Source: SIG454 sp045646365
GTDB taxonomy: Bacteria > Bacillota > Clostridia > Monoglobales > Monoglobaceae
Assembly: GCA_045646365.1 (NCBI GenBank)
Contig: JAZRKP010000084.1
Coordinates: forward strand, 62,001-126,000
Length of the DNA stretch: 64,000 nucleotides
Reading direction: 5' to 3'
Shown: piece after piece, positions 41,037-49,920 of the stretch
Layout: every line of letters starts with the position of its first letter
Numbering within the stretch: the first letter of the stretch is position 1
Program-made: the position numbers and the translations under genes
Notes under the pieces: model-generated
The model's database searches: none
Seen by the model: the letters and a program-made list of their open reading frames with translations, nothing else
What the model was told of the DNA's origin: nothing

Positions 41037-43730
41037 TTAAAATACTATTCTGTATGTCATTATCTTTTTAGCGCCAACACAAATCTTTGAATCCGTATTT
41101 CCCTCAAAGGACTCGTCCATTTTACATATTTCAATTCTTGAATACTTTCTGTCGGACTTAAATTCAAACTTCTGTTCGATTTCTGTTGGGTTATAAAGTC
41201 TTACGATTATTCCTTCACCGTTATCTGCACGCTTAATTGCAGTAATATGGAGATTTTTGTTATCTATTGACACAAGACTGCTTTCAAGTGGTAAATCTCC
41301 TTTACCTCTTCCGCAAACTGCACACTTAACAGGAGCAAAATATTCAGCCGCTTTATTAGGAAGTTCGTTATAATTATCCTTATAGAAGCTGATTGCATAT
41401 TCAAAGCTCTGTTTTCCAGGGCACTGAACACCGTCATCTGCAAGTTCAGTTATCTTCTCTTCGGAAACTGCAAGCTTAATTCTGCAGGCACGGATAAGGG
41501 TCAGAGCCATTGTCTTATCATCAAACACTTCGTATTCAAAGAGACCTTTCGGCATTACTGCAAAGCCGTTTTCGCCGTCTGTCAGTGAAGCAAATGTTCT
41601 GAGCGGATGTGTTCCGAAAGCTTGTTCAACCCAGCCTGTTGAATCAGGGATTTCTATATCTCTCTTAACAATATCAAAATGGCTGTCCGCAATAGAAACC
41701 TCTGTCTGGATTTCCGTCGGGAAGTTTACTCTTAACCAATGGTCTTTAACATTGTTGTTAAGCTCAACCTTTACTTTTACACATTCAGCACCGTCATCAA
41801 GTGTATATGTAACTTTAACAGGCATTTTAACATAAATATCACTTGGATTAACTTCGCAACTTTCAGGAAGTTCAAAGTCGTATTCACAACAAATTGACCC
41901 GGTAAGTTCTCCGCTTTCTGTAACATAAATCTTTGCATTATTACCTAATGTGTTATACTTTCTGTCAAATTCAGGTGCTTTATGGTTCCAAGCATTCCCG
42001 ATTTCACCCTGAGAGCTTAAATAATTGAGGTTTTTGTATAATTTTCCTGTCTCTTTATATAAAACATCAATAGTTCCGTTTCCATTAACCGTAACTTTAA
42101 GCTTATCGTTTTCAAGAACATTGTTAAGTGCAATACCCGGTCTCTTTAATAATTTATTCGGATTTTTCTTAATCTCAAAAGCCTTATAACCAAAAGCAGG
42201 TATTTTTTCAAACTTCGCATAAACTCTGTGGTTAACACTCTCCAAAATTGTCGGAACATCCCAGATATTATCAACAAATATGCTTGATTTCTGGCTTGTT
42301 ATCGACTGGAGTCTGACTCCGTCTATTTCAATACTGTTTCCAAATTCCTGAGGGATTTCCAAATCAAGAGGAACAATAACATCTCTCTCAAACGGCAGTG
42401 TGTTATACACAACAAGCTGTAATGTATCCTGATTCTGTCCGTTTGGTGAAAGATTCTTTGCAATTTCAACCATTGCATCTTCTGCAACAATCTCACCAAT
42501 ATCAGAAGCTTTTCTGAATCTGTATTCAATATCTTTACACACGCAGTCAGGGGCACAACCACCATTTGCGTCGTGGGTATGATTTGAAATAAGGTACTGC
42601 CAGCCTCTGTGGAGATAGCGTTTTGAGTCATTTCCTGCAAGGGCATTAAGAGGTTCTGCAAAATATGCAAGATTTGTATAGGCGTTAAAATCTGCCTGCT
42701 TAAGATAGGTTCTTGCACTGATTGTTGCAGGCATAAGGTATGTCCATCTGCCTTCTTTAAGATAAGCACGACGCTCACCCTTTAATACTGTCATTTTTTC
42801 TTTATCAAGATATTTTTCTGCATCTTCCCAGAATTTCTTGAGGTTTGTATGTTCAATGTCAATTTCACCATCAAAAAGTTCCTGTGCATCTTTTATAACC
42901 TGACTCTCTTTCGGATAGCCAACAGAAATATCGTGACCATTCATTCCGAGGAATACTGGAGTTGTAAAGTGTCCTTTTTCTTCTTCAAGCATATCAAGAA
43001 TAGCTTTTTTAAGATTTTCTTTTTCGTAATTAGCAACGGGAGCTTTCAAATCATAGTTGATTGAAGGTCCAACAAATCCATCAGCACGACGGAATGGAAC
43101 TTCATCATATTCACCCCATTTATAGTCTTTCGACCATACTCTGTTACGGGACACTGCTCTATGTACCTGATAATACCAGTTATAACGGCAATAGAGGGCA
43201 AATCTGCTTGCCATAATATCTGTTCCGTCCGGAGCTTCCCATACATATTCAGCCGGTGCTTCATGGTGAGATATTCCACGATAAAACATCATATAGTTTA
43301 TACCGAAATTTTTAAGTATCTGCGGATACTGTCCGGTCTGACCCCATGACGAAGGCGTATAGCCGACTTCAGGAACTTTACCACCGTATTTTTCAACTGT
43401 CTCTCTGCCGAGCATAAGATTTCTTATAAGAGATTCGTGAGAAATTGTAAATTCCTCAGGAAGAGTATAATAAGGTCCGATAATAAGTCTGCCCTCACTG
43501 ACAAACTTTTCAACCTGTGCTCTTCTTTCAGGTCTCATTTCCAGATAATCATCAATCATTATAGAATGTCCATCCATAGTGAATGAATGATATTCCGGGT
43601 CACTTTCGAGTATATCAAGGGTTGTGTCAAGCATAACTAAAAGATTATGTCTCGTCTTTTCGAAACTAAATCTGAACTCTCTGTCCCAATGGGTATTTGA
43701 CACTACATCAATTTTCTTTACATCTGGCAT
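41037..43730 (-). CDS. GH38 family protein (alpha-mannosidase-like), nucleophile apparently absent
   Basis: The protein is about 897 residues, normal for bacterial GH38. It has the N-terminal catalytic domain with SNTHWDRE (Zn ligands His14, Asp16), IIGPYYTLPEEF and a later NHTHDANGG zinc motif, then the helical middle and beta-sandwich C-terminal domains. GH38 enzymes remove alpha-mannose. The expected catalytic Asp (usual PDSFG/DPFG context) is replaced: here the segment reads VGYTPSSWGQ with Ser127 in that place. Either the protein is inactive, uses other residues, or represents a distinct subgroup. The ATG at 43730 is chosen because AAGGAG is 8 nt upstream; the GTG at 43739 overlaps that site. 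First gene of a three-gene set. Confidence 0.85.
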   Translation of the reverse strand: MPDVKKIDVVSNTHWDREFRFSFEKTRHNLLVMLDTTLDILESDPEYHSFTMDGHSIMIDDYLEMRPERRAQVEKFVSEGRLIIGPYYTLPEEFTISHESLIRNLMLGRETVEKYGGKVPEVGYTPSSWGQTGQYPQILKNFGINYMMFYRGISHHEAPAEYVWEAPDGTDIMASRFALYCRYNWYYQVHRAVSRNRVWSKDYKWGEYDEVPFRRADGFVGPSINYDLKAPVANYEKENLKKAILDMLEEEKGHFTTPVFLGMNGHDISVGYPKESQVIKDAQELFDGEIDIEHTNLKKFWEDAEKYLDKEKMTVLKGERRAYLKEGRWTYLMPATISARTYLKQADFNAYTNLAYFAEPLNALAGNDSKRYLHRGWQYLISNHTHDANGGCAPDCVCKDIEYRFRKASDIGEIVAEDAMVEIAKNLSPNGQNQDTLQLVVYNTLPFERDVIVPLDLEIPQEFGNSIEIDGVRLQSITSQKSSIFVDNIWDVPTILESVNHRVYAKFEKIPAFGYKAFEIKKNPNKLLKRPGIALNNVLENDKLKVTVNGNGTIDVLYKETGKLYKNLNYLSSQGEIGNAWNHKAPEFDRKYNTLGNNAKIYVTESGELTGSICCEYDFELPESCEVNPSDIYVKMPVKVTYTLDDGAECVKVKVELNNNVKDHWLRVNFPTEIQTEVSIADSHFDIVKRDIEIPDSTGWVEQAFGTHPLRTFASLTDGENGFAVMPKGLFEYEVFDDKTMALTLIRACRIKLAVSEEKITELADDGVQCPGKQSFEYAISFYKDNYNELPNKAAEYFAPVKCAVCGRGKGDLPLESSLVSIDNKNLHITAIKRADNGEGIIVRLYNPTEIEQKFEFKSDRKYSRIEICKMDESFEGNTDSKICVGAKKIMTYRIVF

Positions 43731-43796
43731 TTGAATCACTCCTTTTTGATTATACCTAAATTATAATCCTATCGTAGATTTTTTTCTATTGAATAT

Positions 43797-43825
43797 ATGA
43801 TATTTTGTTTATGATATAATGATAT
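43797..43825. repeat. Three direct repeats ATGATAT upstream of the GH38 gene
   Basis: Copies at 43797-43803, 43811-43817 and 43819-43825, about 65-95 nt upstream of the GH38 start. Direct repeats are typical of operators for DeoR-type regulators, and the deoR-like gene lies just upstream. No other copy cluster was noticed at the BMC promoters. Confidence 0.35.
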
Positions 43826-43842
43826 TTTTCTAATAATCAAAC

Positions 43843-43880
43843 AACGGCAAGTAAAACTCGATGTCTTTCTTGCCGTTTTT
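43843..43880. terminator. Terminator-like hairpin after the BMC/deoR operon
   Basis: Arms AACGGCAAG (43843-43851) and CTTGCCGTT (43869-43877). The U-tract is stronger on the plus strand (TTTTT) than on the minus strand (GTTTG). Its sequence, including the loop start TAAA, resembles the hairpin at 62807-62845. Confidence 0.55.
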
Positions 43881-43964
43881 AACACAGATATTAAATTTTG
43901 CTCGCTGTATTTTAAGTTTTTGATAAACTGACACCAACGCCTATTGATGTTGGTATATTATACT

Positions 43965-44732
43965 TTACTCAACGGTTATAAGTTCAACCGATTCCTCGTT
44001 AAATATTTCTATCCACTTATCGCTCGGCTTATAATCCGAAATAAAATAGTTTATTTTTTCAAAGGGCAAAAGCTTTACAAATCCAACTCTGCCGATTTTA
44101 GATTTATCACAAATGAAATAACGCTCTGTCGAGTTCTTTATCATTTTTTGCTTTATAGCACATTCCTGTTCATTACTTTCAAGAACCCATGTGTCCTCTT
44201 CCATAATACCTTTACTGCTGAAAAACAGTTTATTTGCAAAATAATTTTTCTCAATGGTATCCTCTGCCAAACTGCCCACAAAGGACTGATTCTGGCTGAG
44301 TAGTCCACCGATTCCGATAACTTTAACATCCTTAAGACCTGAAAGTTCGTTTATAACTCTGACAGAATTGGTTATAACCGTAACATTCTGCATTTTCTTA
44401 ATTTCTTTCGCCATATAGAATGTGGTCGTCGAGGCATCAAGGAAAATAGTATCCCACGGTTTAACAAACTTAACAGCTTCCTTTGCAAGTTTTTCCTTAG
44501 CTGTTATATTTGTATTTTTTCTTTTTTCCAGAGAAAGTTCATAGTCATTTTCATCAACAGGAACTGCCCCGCCGTGAGTTCTGATTAAAACTTCTTGCTT
44601 TTCAAGCTTTTCAAGGTCTCGTCTTATAGTTTCTTCCGTAACATCAAGCTCTTCACTCAACTTACTTACCAAAACTGAACCGTCAGCATTAAGAATTTCA
44701 ACTATTCTTTTCTGGCGTTCCAAAGCTAACAT
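43965..44732 (-). CDS. DeoR family transcriptional regulator
   Basis: The protein is 255 residues. An N-terminal winged HTH (about 3-57, KRIVEILNADGSVLVSKLSEELDVTEETIRRDLEKLE followed by THGGA) and a C-terminal sugar-phosphate-sensing DeoR domain (about 75-235, with WDTIFLDASTTTFYMAKEI). Family members respond to phosphorylated sugars such as fuculose-1-phosphate. Last gene of the BMC operon, 29 nt after pduL, so it likely gives feedback control of deoxysugar use (inference). Ribosome binding site AAAGGTG before the ATG. Confidence 0.9.
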   Translation of the reverse strand: MLALERQKRIVEILNADGSVLVSKLSEELDVTEETIRRDLEKLEKQEVLIRTHGGAVPVDENDYELSLEKRKNTNITAKEKLAKEAVKFVKPWDTIFLDASTTTFYMAKEIKKMQNVTVITNSVRVINELSGLKDVKVIGIGGLLSQNQSFVGSLAEDTIEKNYFANKLFFSSKGIMEEDTWVLESNEQECAIKQKMIKNSTERYFICDKSKIGRVGFVKLLPFEKINYFISDYKPSDKWIEIFNEESVELITVE

Positions 44733-44761
44733 ATAATCACCTTTTCATTCCCTTTAAATCT

Positions 44762-45397
44762 TTATTTTTTAAGTATGCGAACCAATGCCCCGTTTTTAAG
44801 ACCTGTTGAGTTTGCATCGTCTGTATCAATATGCATTTCAACATTGAAATCATCACGGACTCTTACCTGAACATCATAAAAACGAGTTGGCTTAACGCCC
44901 TCAACTTCAACATCAACATAGTCATTATCATTTATACCGTGAGCCTTTGCATACTCAGGAGTCAGATGGATATGTCTGTTGGCGATAATAACACCCTCTT
45001 TAAGATAGACACTTCCTTTCGGACCGACAACAACAATTCTTTCAGAACCTTCAATATTTCCTGACGGTCTTACAGGAGGACTAACCTTTAAAACAAAGGT
45101 GTCTGTCTTTGAAATTTCAACCTGTGTATTTTTTCTTACCGGTCCTAAAACTCTGACATTTTCAATGGATTTAAGAGATTTTCCAACAAGAGTAACAACC
45201 TCTTCGGAGGCAAATTCTCTGCCCATAAGATATTTCTTAACCGTCAGTTCATATCCCTTTCCAAAAAGAATATCAAGGTCTTCACGGGAAAGGTGGATAT
45301 GTCTTTGGGAAACACCGATTTTTATTTTATCTTTGTTTTCGTTATAATCAGCAAGTGCCTGTTTTACAGCCGCTTCTATTTCTTTAACATCGTACAT
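44762..45397 (-). CDS. pduL: Phosphate propanoyltransferase with N-terminal encapsulation peptide
   Basis: The protein is about 211 residues. An amphipathic N-terminal helix (VKEIEAAVKQALADY) matches BMC encapsulation peptides. The two PduL beta-barrel domains carry SQRHIHLS (about 34), ANRHIHLTP (about 140) and HIDTDDAN (about 190), which supply zinc ligands. It converts propionyl-CoA and phosphate to propionyl-phosphate and recycles CoA inside the compartment. The ATG at 45397 has GAGG upstream; the longer ORF start at 45427 would overlap the preceding shell gene. Confidence 0.93.
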   Translation of the reverse strand: MYDVKEIEAAVKQALADYNENKDKIKIGVSQRHIHLSREDLDILFGKGYELTVKKYLMGREFASEEVVTLVGKSLKSIENVRVLGPVRKNTQVEISKTDTFVLKVSPPVRPSGNIEGSERIVVVGPKGSVYLKEGVIIANRHIHLTPEYAKAHGINDNDYVDVEVEGVKPTRFYDVQVRVRDDFNVEMHIDTDDANSTGLKNGALVRILKK

Positions 45398-45416
45398 AAA
45401 ACCCCTCGCTTTCAGA

Positions 45417-46067
45417 TTACGCTTCACCGTCTACATCAAAGTCGAAAAACTTTGTAACTTCACTATGAGGTCTTGCAATAACTGCATCCCCATAGATACC
45501 ACCAAGGACAGAGGCTGCCGCTTTTCCGTTTTCAACCGCTGCAGTAACTGCGGAAACTGTTCCTGTTATAATCAGGGTAACCAGTCTTCCGCCAAGTCTT
45601 TTTTCTGTATGAACAAGTCTTACATCTGCCGACTTAAGCATATTATCAAGACCTTCAATTGATGCAACAAGTCCTGAAACCTCTAAAAGCCCAATCGCCT
45701 GAGTTGACTTATCTTCAACCTCCATACCATAGAAGGATTTAGGAAGTTTTTTGTTATACTTATCCTTATTGATATCCATAAGATATCCCATTTTCTCCAT
45801 ATCCTCGCCCGGATTTGCAATTATATGAGATACAATATATTTCCCTTCTCTTTTTGCAAGTTCTGAACCCGCTTCAACTGCTGAACGAACAGAGGAAACA
45901 TCTCCTTCAATCTTAACAACCATAACCAGCGGTGCCGGAACATCCGCACTGACAGGTCTTGTTCTGTCAAACGCAATAACTTTAACATCGGAGGTTTTAG
46001 CACACAAATCCGCAACACAAACAGCGGTTGTGAAACTGTAAACCTCAATCATTCCTAATGCTTTCAT
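45417..46067 (-). CDS. BMC-T tandem-domain shell protein
   Basis: The protein is 216 residues with two BMC domains: about 1-105 (ALGMIEVYSFTTAVCVADLC) and about 122-205 (AIGLLEVSGLVASIEGLDNML, ending IARPHSEV). Such proteins form pseudohexameric trimers in the shell and often carry gated pores. I cannot assign it to PduB or EutL with certainty. It lies 19 nt from both pduP and pduL in the shell operon. Confidence 0.9.
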   Translation of the reverse strand: MKALGMIEVYSFTTAVCVADLCAKTSDVKVIAFDRTRPVSADVPAPLVMVVKIEGDVSSVRSAVEAGSELAKREGKYIVSHIIANPGEDMEKMGYLMDINKDKYNKKLPKSFYGMEVEDKSTQAIGLLEVSGLVASIEGLDNMLKSADVRLVHTEKRLGGRLVTLIITGTVSAVTAAVENGKAAASVLGGIYGDAVIARPHSEVTKFFDFDVDGEA

Positions 46068-46086
46068 AATTTTCTCCCTGCCTCAA

Positions 46087-47478
46087 TTAAATGATATGTA
46101 ACGCTTCAACCATAACACATCTTCTTTGTCTTGTGAATGAACGGGCTGAAGTTAAGCCTTCGCCTGTTGGTCCTGCAATAGTAAATGTTGTGTGGCCTTC
46201 ACCACCAACGCCGATTCCTGCATATGACGGTGCATTCTTAACAAAGATAGTTGTTTCAACGGACTTTGCAAACTTTGTTATATTATCAATATTCTTTGAA
46301 TGGATATGTGCTGTATGTCTGTTTCCGTGTTCTGCCTTTGTTGCAAGTTCAATAGCTGTATCAATATCTTTAACTCTTACAATCGGCAAAATCGGCATCA
46401 TAAGTTCTTCCTGAACAAAAGGATGATCAAAATCTGTCTCACAGATAATAAGTCTTGGGTCTGCATCAATTCCAAGTTCCTTTAAGAACTTTTTAGCATC
46501 CTTACCAACAAATTTCTTGTTTATGCCAAGCTTACCCTTATTCTCAACAAGAGCAATTTTAACCAGCTCGTCTATCTGCTTTCCTTTTATGAGGTAAGCA
46601 CCGTTTTGTGTCATATGATAGATAAGCTCATCCGCAATTTTATCCACTGCGAAACACTCTTTTTCAGCGATACATGGCAAGTTATTATCAAAGCTTGCGC
46701 CAAGAACAATATCCTTTCCTGCCTTTTCAACATCAGCAGTTTCATCAACGATAACAGGAGGATTTCCGGCACCGGCACCGATTGCCTTTTTACCTGATGA
46801 CAAGAGAGCCTTAACAACCCCCGGTCCGCCTGTTGCAACAAGCATTCTAACAGATGGGGCTGACATCATTTCCTTTGTTGAATCCATAGTTGGATTTGCA
46901 ACTGAAACAACAACATTTTCAGGTCCGCCTGCTTCAAGGATTGCACGGTTAACCAAATCAACTGCATAATTTGATGTTTTCTTCGCATTTGGGTGCGGAT
47001 TGAAAACAACCGCATTTCCGCCTGCAATCATTCCGATTGTATTACAGATAACAGTTTCGCTTGGGTTAGTTGAAGGAGTTATACTTCCTATAACTCCGAA
47101 TGGAGCCATTTCAACAAGTGTAAGACCTGCATCACCTGAATAAGCTCTTGTATCAAGGTCTTCTGTTCCCGGAGTTTTAGCAGCAACAACCTGATGTTTC
47201 ATAATTTTATCAGTTACTCTGCCCATTCCTGTTTCTTCAACACCAAGCTTTGCAAGATTTTCAGCCTCGGCATAAGTGAACTCTCTGATTTTTGCAATTA
47301 TCTGTTCTCTCTGCTCGATAGTATATTTTCTGAACTCTTTGTAAGCCTTATTAACAGCCTCCAAAGCTTCTTCCATAGTCTCAAAAACACCCTTTTGTTT
47401 ACGAACAGTTTCTGTTTCTCTTGTGTCTTTCAAAACCTTTTCAACAATCTCTGCTATGTATTTCTCGTTAATTTCCAT
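46087..47478 (-). CDS. pduP: CoA-acylating propionaldehyde dehydrogenase
   Basis: The protein is 463 residues, the usual length for PduP/EutE. The N-terminal encapsulation peptide INEKYIAEIVEKVLKDT (about 3-19) precedes the aldehyde dehydrogenase fold with the cofactor region PSTNPSETVICNTIGMI (about 135-151) and catalytic Cys269 in FDNNLPCIAEKEC. It oxidises propionaldehyde to propionyl-CoA with NAD inside the compartment. It lies between the RHH gene (24 nt) and the BMC-T gene (19 nt). Confidence 0.93.
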   Translation of the reverse strand: MEINEKYIAEIVEKVLKDTRETETVRKQKGVFETMEEALEAVNKAYKEFRKYTIEQREQIIAKIREFTYAEAENLAKLGVEETGMGRVTDKIMKHQVVAAKTPGTEDLDTRAYSGDAGLTLVEMAPFGVIGSITPSTNPSETVICNTIGMIAGGNAVVFNPHPNAKKTSNYAVDLVNRAILEAGGPENVVVSVANPTMDSTKEMMSAPSVRMLVATGGPGVVKALLSSGKKAIGAGAGNPPVIVDETADVEKAGKDIVLGASFDNNLPCIAEKECFAVDKIADELIYHMTQNGAYLIKGKQIDELVKIALVENKGKLGINKKFVGKDAKKFLKELGIDADPRLIICETDFDHPFVQEELMMPILPIVRVKDIDTAIELATKAEHGNRHTAHIHSKNIDNITKFAKSVETTIFVKNAPSYAGIGVGGEGHTTFTIAGPTGEGLTSARSFTRQRRCVMVEALHII

Positions 47479-47502
47479 TTCAGCATTCCTCCGTTCCGAT
47501 TA

Positions 47503-47721
47503 TTAAAACAAGTATATTTCCATATCACGGTCAGACTTTTTCCGTCCTTTACCGCCGTTTAAATCTTCTTTTATAAGACTGTTTATGTAAGCATTTATGC
47601 TCATTCCGAGAGCCTCTGCTCGCTCTTTTATAATTTCTTTTTCACCTTTATTCACAGTAACATTTATCCGGTCATAATTCTCAAGGTTATATTTGTTTTT
47701 ATACGCCGTTTTCCCTGCCAT
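47503..47721 (-). CDS. Small ribbon-helix-helix (Arc-like) protein
   Basis: The protein is 72 residues. RINVTVNKGEKEIIKERAEA looks like the beta-strand and first helix of an RHH DNA-binding protein, followed by a GMSINAYINSLIKEDL helix; the tail is basic (GKGRKKSDRD). AAGGAGGAG lies 5 nt before the ATG, so it is almost certainly translated. It sits inside the BMC operon between pduT and pduP (12 and 24 nt). RHH genes are not part of the usual BMC gene set. It could be a local repressor, an antitoxin-like relic or an insertion. Confidence 0.75.
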   Translation of the reverse strand: MAGKTAYKNKYNLENYDRINVTVNKGEKEIIKERAEALGMSINAYINSLIKEDLNGGKGRKKSDRDMEIYLF

Positions 47722-47733
47722 AAAAACTCCTCC

Positions 47734-48282
47734 TTAAAGAATTGTTTCCCAGAGCTTACTGTCAGGATTTGCAATAACTCTGCTGTCAAGGAAGAATCCT
47801 GTATCGCCAACAACTTCCTTCGCTCTTTCAATCGCCGCAGAAACTGCCGCAATTTCACCTGTTATAAACATATAAGATTTTCCGCACATACCTCTTGCGA
47901 TACGAAGCTCTATTAAATCAACCAAAGAGGTTTTCGCCGCAGTATCTGCCGCAACAATTATTGACGGAGCAGAATATGTTTCTAAGATTCCGAGAGCTTT
48001 AGTATTTTCAATTTCTGCAGTTCCGTATATTGCAGGGAAAATTGCCTCGTGAGGATTTCCAAGAACAAAGCTGTCAGACATCATTTCGGGAGCAACATTT
48101 CCCGCTGAGTCAACTGCCGCACGAACCGCACTTAAATCGCCCGTAATTATTACAATGTATTTACCGGGGCAGACGGTTTGTGCCTCTATAATATCAATTT
48201 CTGCGGTTTTAACCATTGTATCCGCCGCCAGAACACCGGTTGAAACAGTTTTAAATTCAACCATTCCTATTGCCTTACCCAT
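47734..48282 (-). CDS. pduT: PduT-like BMC-T shell protein with Fe-S cysteine
   Basis: The protein is 182 residues with two BMC domains. QTVCPGKYIVIITGD contains Cys38, at the same position as the cysteine in PduT that coordinates a [4Fe-4S] cluster in the pore of the trimer; the second domain is about 95-180. It probably carries electrons across the shell or to PduS, whose gene is directly upstream (10-nt gap). Family resemblance to Salmonella PduT is clear over the whole length. Confidence 0.92.
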   Translation of the reverse strand: MGKAIGMVEFKTVSTGVLAADTMVKTAEIDIIEAQTVCPGKYIVIITGDLSAVRAAVDSAGNVAPEMMSDSFVLGNPHEAIFPAIYGTAEIENTKALGILETYSAPSIIVAADTAAKTSLVDLIELRIARGMCGKSYMFITGEIAAVSAAIERAKEVVGDTGFFLDSRVIANPDSKLWETIL

Positions 48283-48292
48283 AATATCCTCC

Positions 48293-49621
48293 TTATGCTC
48301 TTACAAGAACAAATTTATCAGTAACCTCTAAAACTTTACCGTCACACGGCGAATGAACAGAAACTCCAAGTCCTTTTTCGCTGTATTTTCCAACAAGCTG
48401 ACCTGATTCTATTTTATCACCTTTTTTAACAACCGCCTCCGCAGGAGCACCTATCCCCTGAGAGAGCATTATTTTATATTCCTTAACCTTAACTTCCTTA
48501 TCTGTAAGCGGAGCAGGAATATCGTATTTTTTAAGTCCAAGTCTTGAAACAAGGCGTTTCATCGGAACTTTTCTGTAATCTCTTTCTTTTCTAACGCCTG
48601 CAGTCTTGACCTCTGACGGAATTTTTACATCGTTTTTCCTAAGCTCATCTCTACACACTGCCATTAAGCTTTTTGGTGCAAGTCCCTGAGTACAGGAGAA
48701 CATTTCGCAAAGTCCGCACTGGGAACAAAACATTGTATTTATATATGAATTTGTATCGGTATAAATTCCGCTTGTTGCATTTCTCATAAAAAGATGTGGC
48801 TCAATGGGATGTCCTAACAAATATCTCGGACACATATCAGTGCACATCTGACACTGACAACAAGACGCCATAGCTCTTTTCATATCAACCGACACATTGG
48901 ATTTTCGTTTTTGAATAACATAATGGTCATTTGGCAAAACCAAAATCGCATTAGTTGTTTTTGTTATAACATCATTGGGATTAACAAGTCGCCCCGTCAT
49001 TGGTCCGCCCATAATATAAGCAGGGTTTTCGCACAAAGCACCGCCTGACATTTTAACAACATCCGACACCTTGCACCCAACAGGAACTCTTAAGGTTATC
49101 CCTTTCTCAACATCTCCCGTAACAGTTACATATTTATGAGTTACCGGAATATTGTTATTAACGGCATTCCAGATATTATAAACCGTTTCAACATTAAACA
49201 CAGTAACACCAACAGAAATTGGAATCTGTCCCGGCGGAACAACTCTTCCTGTTGTTTCATAAATAGTTACAACCTCATCCCCGGCAGGATAAATTTCGGG
49301 GAGATATTTAATTTTTATATTTTTAAAAGCATCAAGATACGACATGATACTTTCAATCGCCTCTTTATAGCTTTTTTTAATCGCAATTATAATATTATCA
49401 GCCTTAACAGTTTCGCCTATAAGCTTAAGAGTTGACATAATCTCATAAGCATATTTTTCGAGAACCTGTCTATGGAGCTTAAGCAAAGGTTCACATTCCG
49501 CACAGTTTAATATAATAGTATCCGCTTTGGAATTAAGTTTTGCATAAGACGGAAAACCGGCACCGCCGCTTCCCACAACTCCGCATTCTCTGATAATTTT
49601 TGCAAGCTCTTCGATTTGCAT
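48293..49621 (-). CDS. pduS: PduS-type RnfC-like iron-sulfur flavoprotein
   Basis: The protein is 442 residues. An RnfC/Complex I 51-kDa-like N-terminal domain (GSGGAGFPSYAKL about 17-29), an SLBB region (about 160-215), and two [4Fe-4S] binding motifs: CQCQMCTDMCP (C255/C257/C260/C264 area) and CSQCGLCEMFSC (C299, C302, C305, C310); then a C-terminal barrel-sandwich segment. PduS homologs oxidise NADH or move electrons to cofactors and interact with PduT. In this B12-free pathway its classic cobalamin-reductase role cannot apply, so redox balancing or radical-activase reduction is more likely (inference). Confidence 0.9.
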   Translation of the reverse strand: MQIEELAKIIRECGVVGSGGAGFPSYAKLNSKADTIILNCAECEPLLKLHRQVLEKYAYEIMSTLKLIGETVKADNIIIAIKKSYKEAIESIMSYLDAFKNIKIKYLPEIYPAGDEVVTIYETTGRVVPPGQIPISVGVTVFNVETVYNIWNAVNNNIPVTHKYVTVTGDVEKGITLRVPVGCKVSDVVKMSGGALCENPAYIMGGPMTGRLVNPNDVITKTTNAILVLPNDHYVIQKRKSNVSVDMKRAMASCCQCQMCTDMCPRYLLGHPIEPHLFMRNATSGIYTDTNSYINTMFCSQCGLCEMFSCTQGLAPKSLMAVCRDELRKNDVKIPSEVKTAGVRKERDYRKVPMKRLVSRLGLKKYDIPAPLTDKEVKVKEYKIMLSQGIGAPAEAVVKKGDKIESGQLVGKYSEKGLGVSVHSPCDGKVLEVTDKFVLVRA

Positions 49622-49628
49622 ATACTAT

Positions 49629-49892
49629 CTACTCCAGTTCACCAGGGTCATCAACAATCCCCACAATAGCTGCATCAACAGGAGAATTATCCATATCACA
49701 GCCAATTCTTGCCGCACTTCCGCAAGCAACCAAAACAACCTCTCCAATACCTGCACCAACATTATCAACAGCAACAATTTTGCTGTTATAATCCATACAT
49801 TTAAGAGGCTCAACAACTAAAAATTTATTTCCAACAAGGTTCTCATTTTTTCTTGTCGACACGATACTTCCGGTAACTTTTCCGATAATCAC
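49629..49892 (-). CDS. pduN: BMC-P vertex protein
   Basis: The protein is 87 residues of the EutN/CcmL family, with IIGKVTGSIVSTRKNENLVGN at the start and DNVGAGIGEVVLVACGSAAR in the middle. Pentamers cap the vertices of the compartment. The start is a GTG at 49892 with a weak upstream GGCGG site, consistent with the low copy number needed. A perfect 12-bp hairpin separates it from the BMC-H genes. Confidence 0.9.
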   Translation of the reverse strand: MIIGKVTGSIVSTRKNENLVGNKFLVVEPLKCMDYNSKIVAVDNVGAGIGEVVLVACGSAARIGCDMDNSPVDAAIVGIVDDPGELE

Positions 49893-49920
49893 TTACTTCA
49901 CCGCCGTTCATTAAAGTTTT

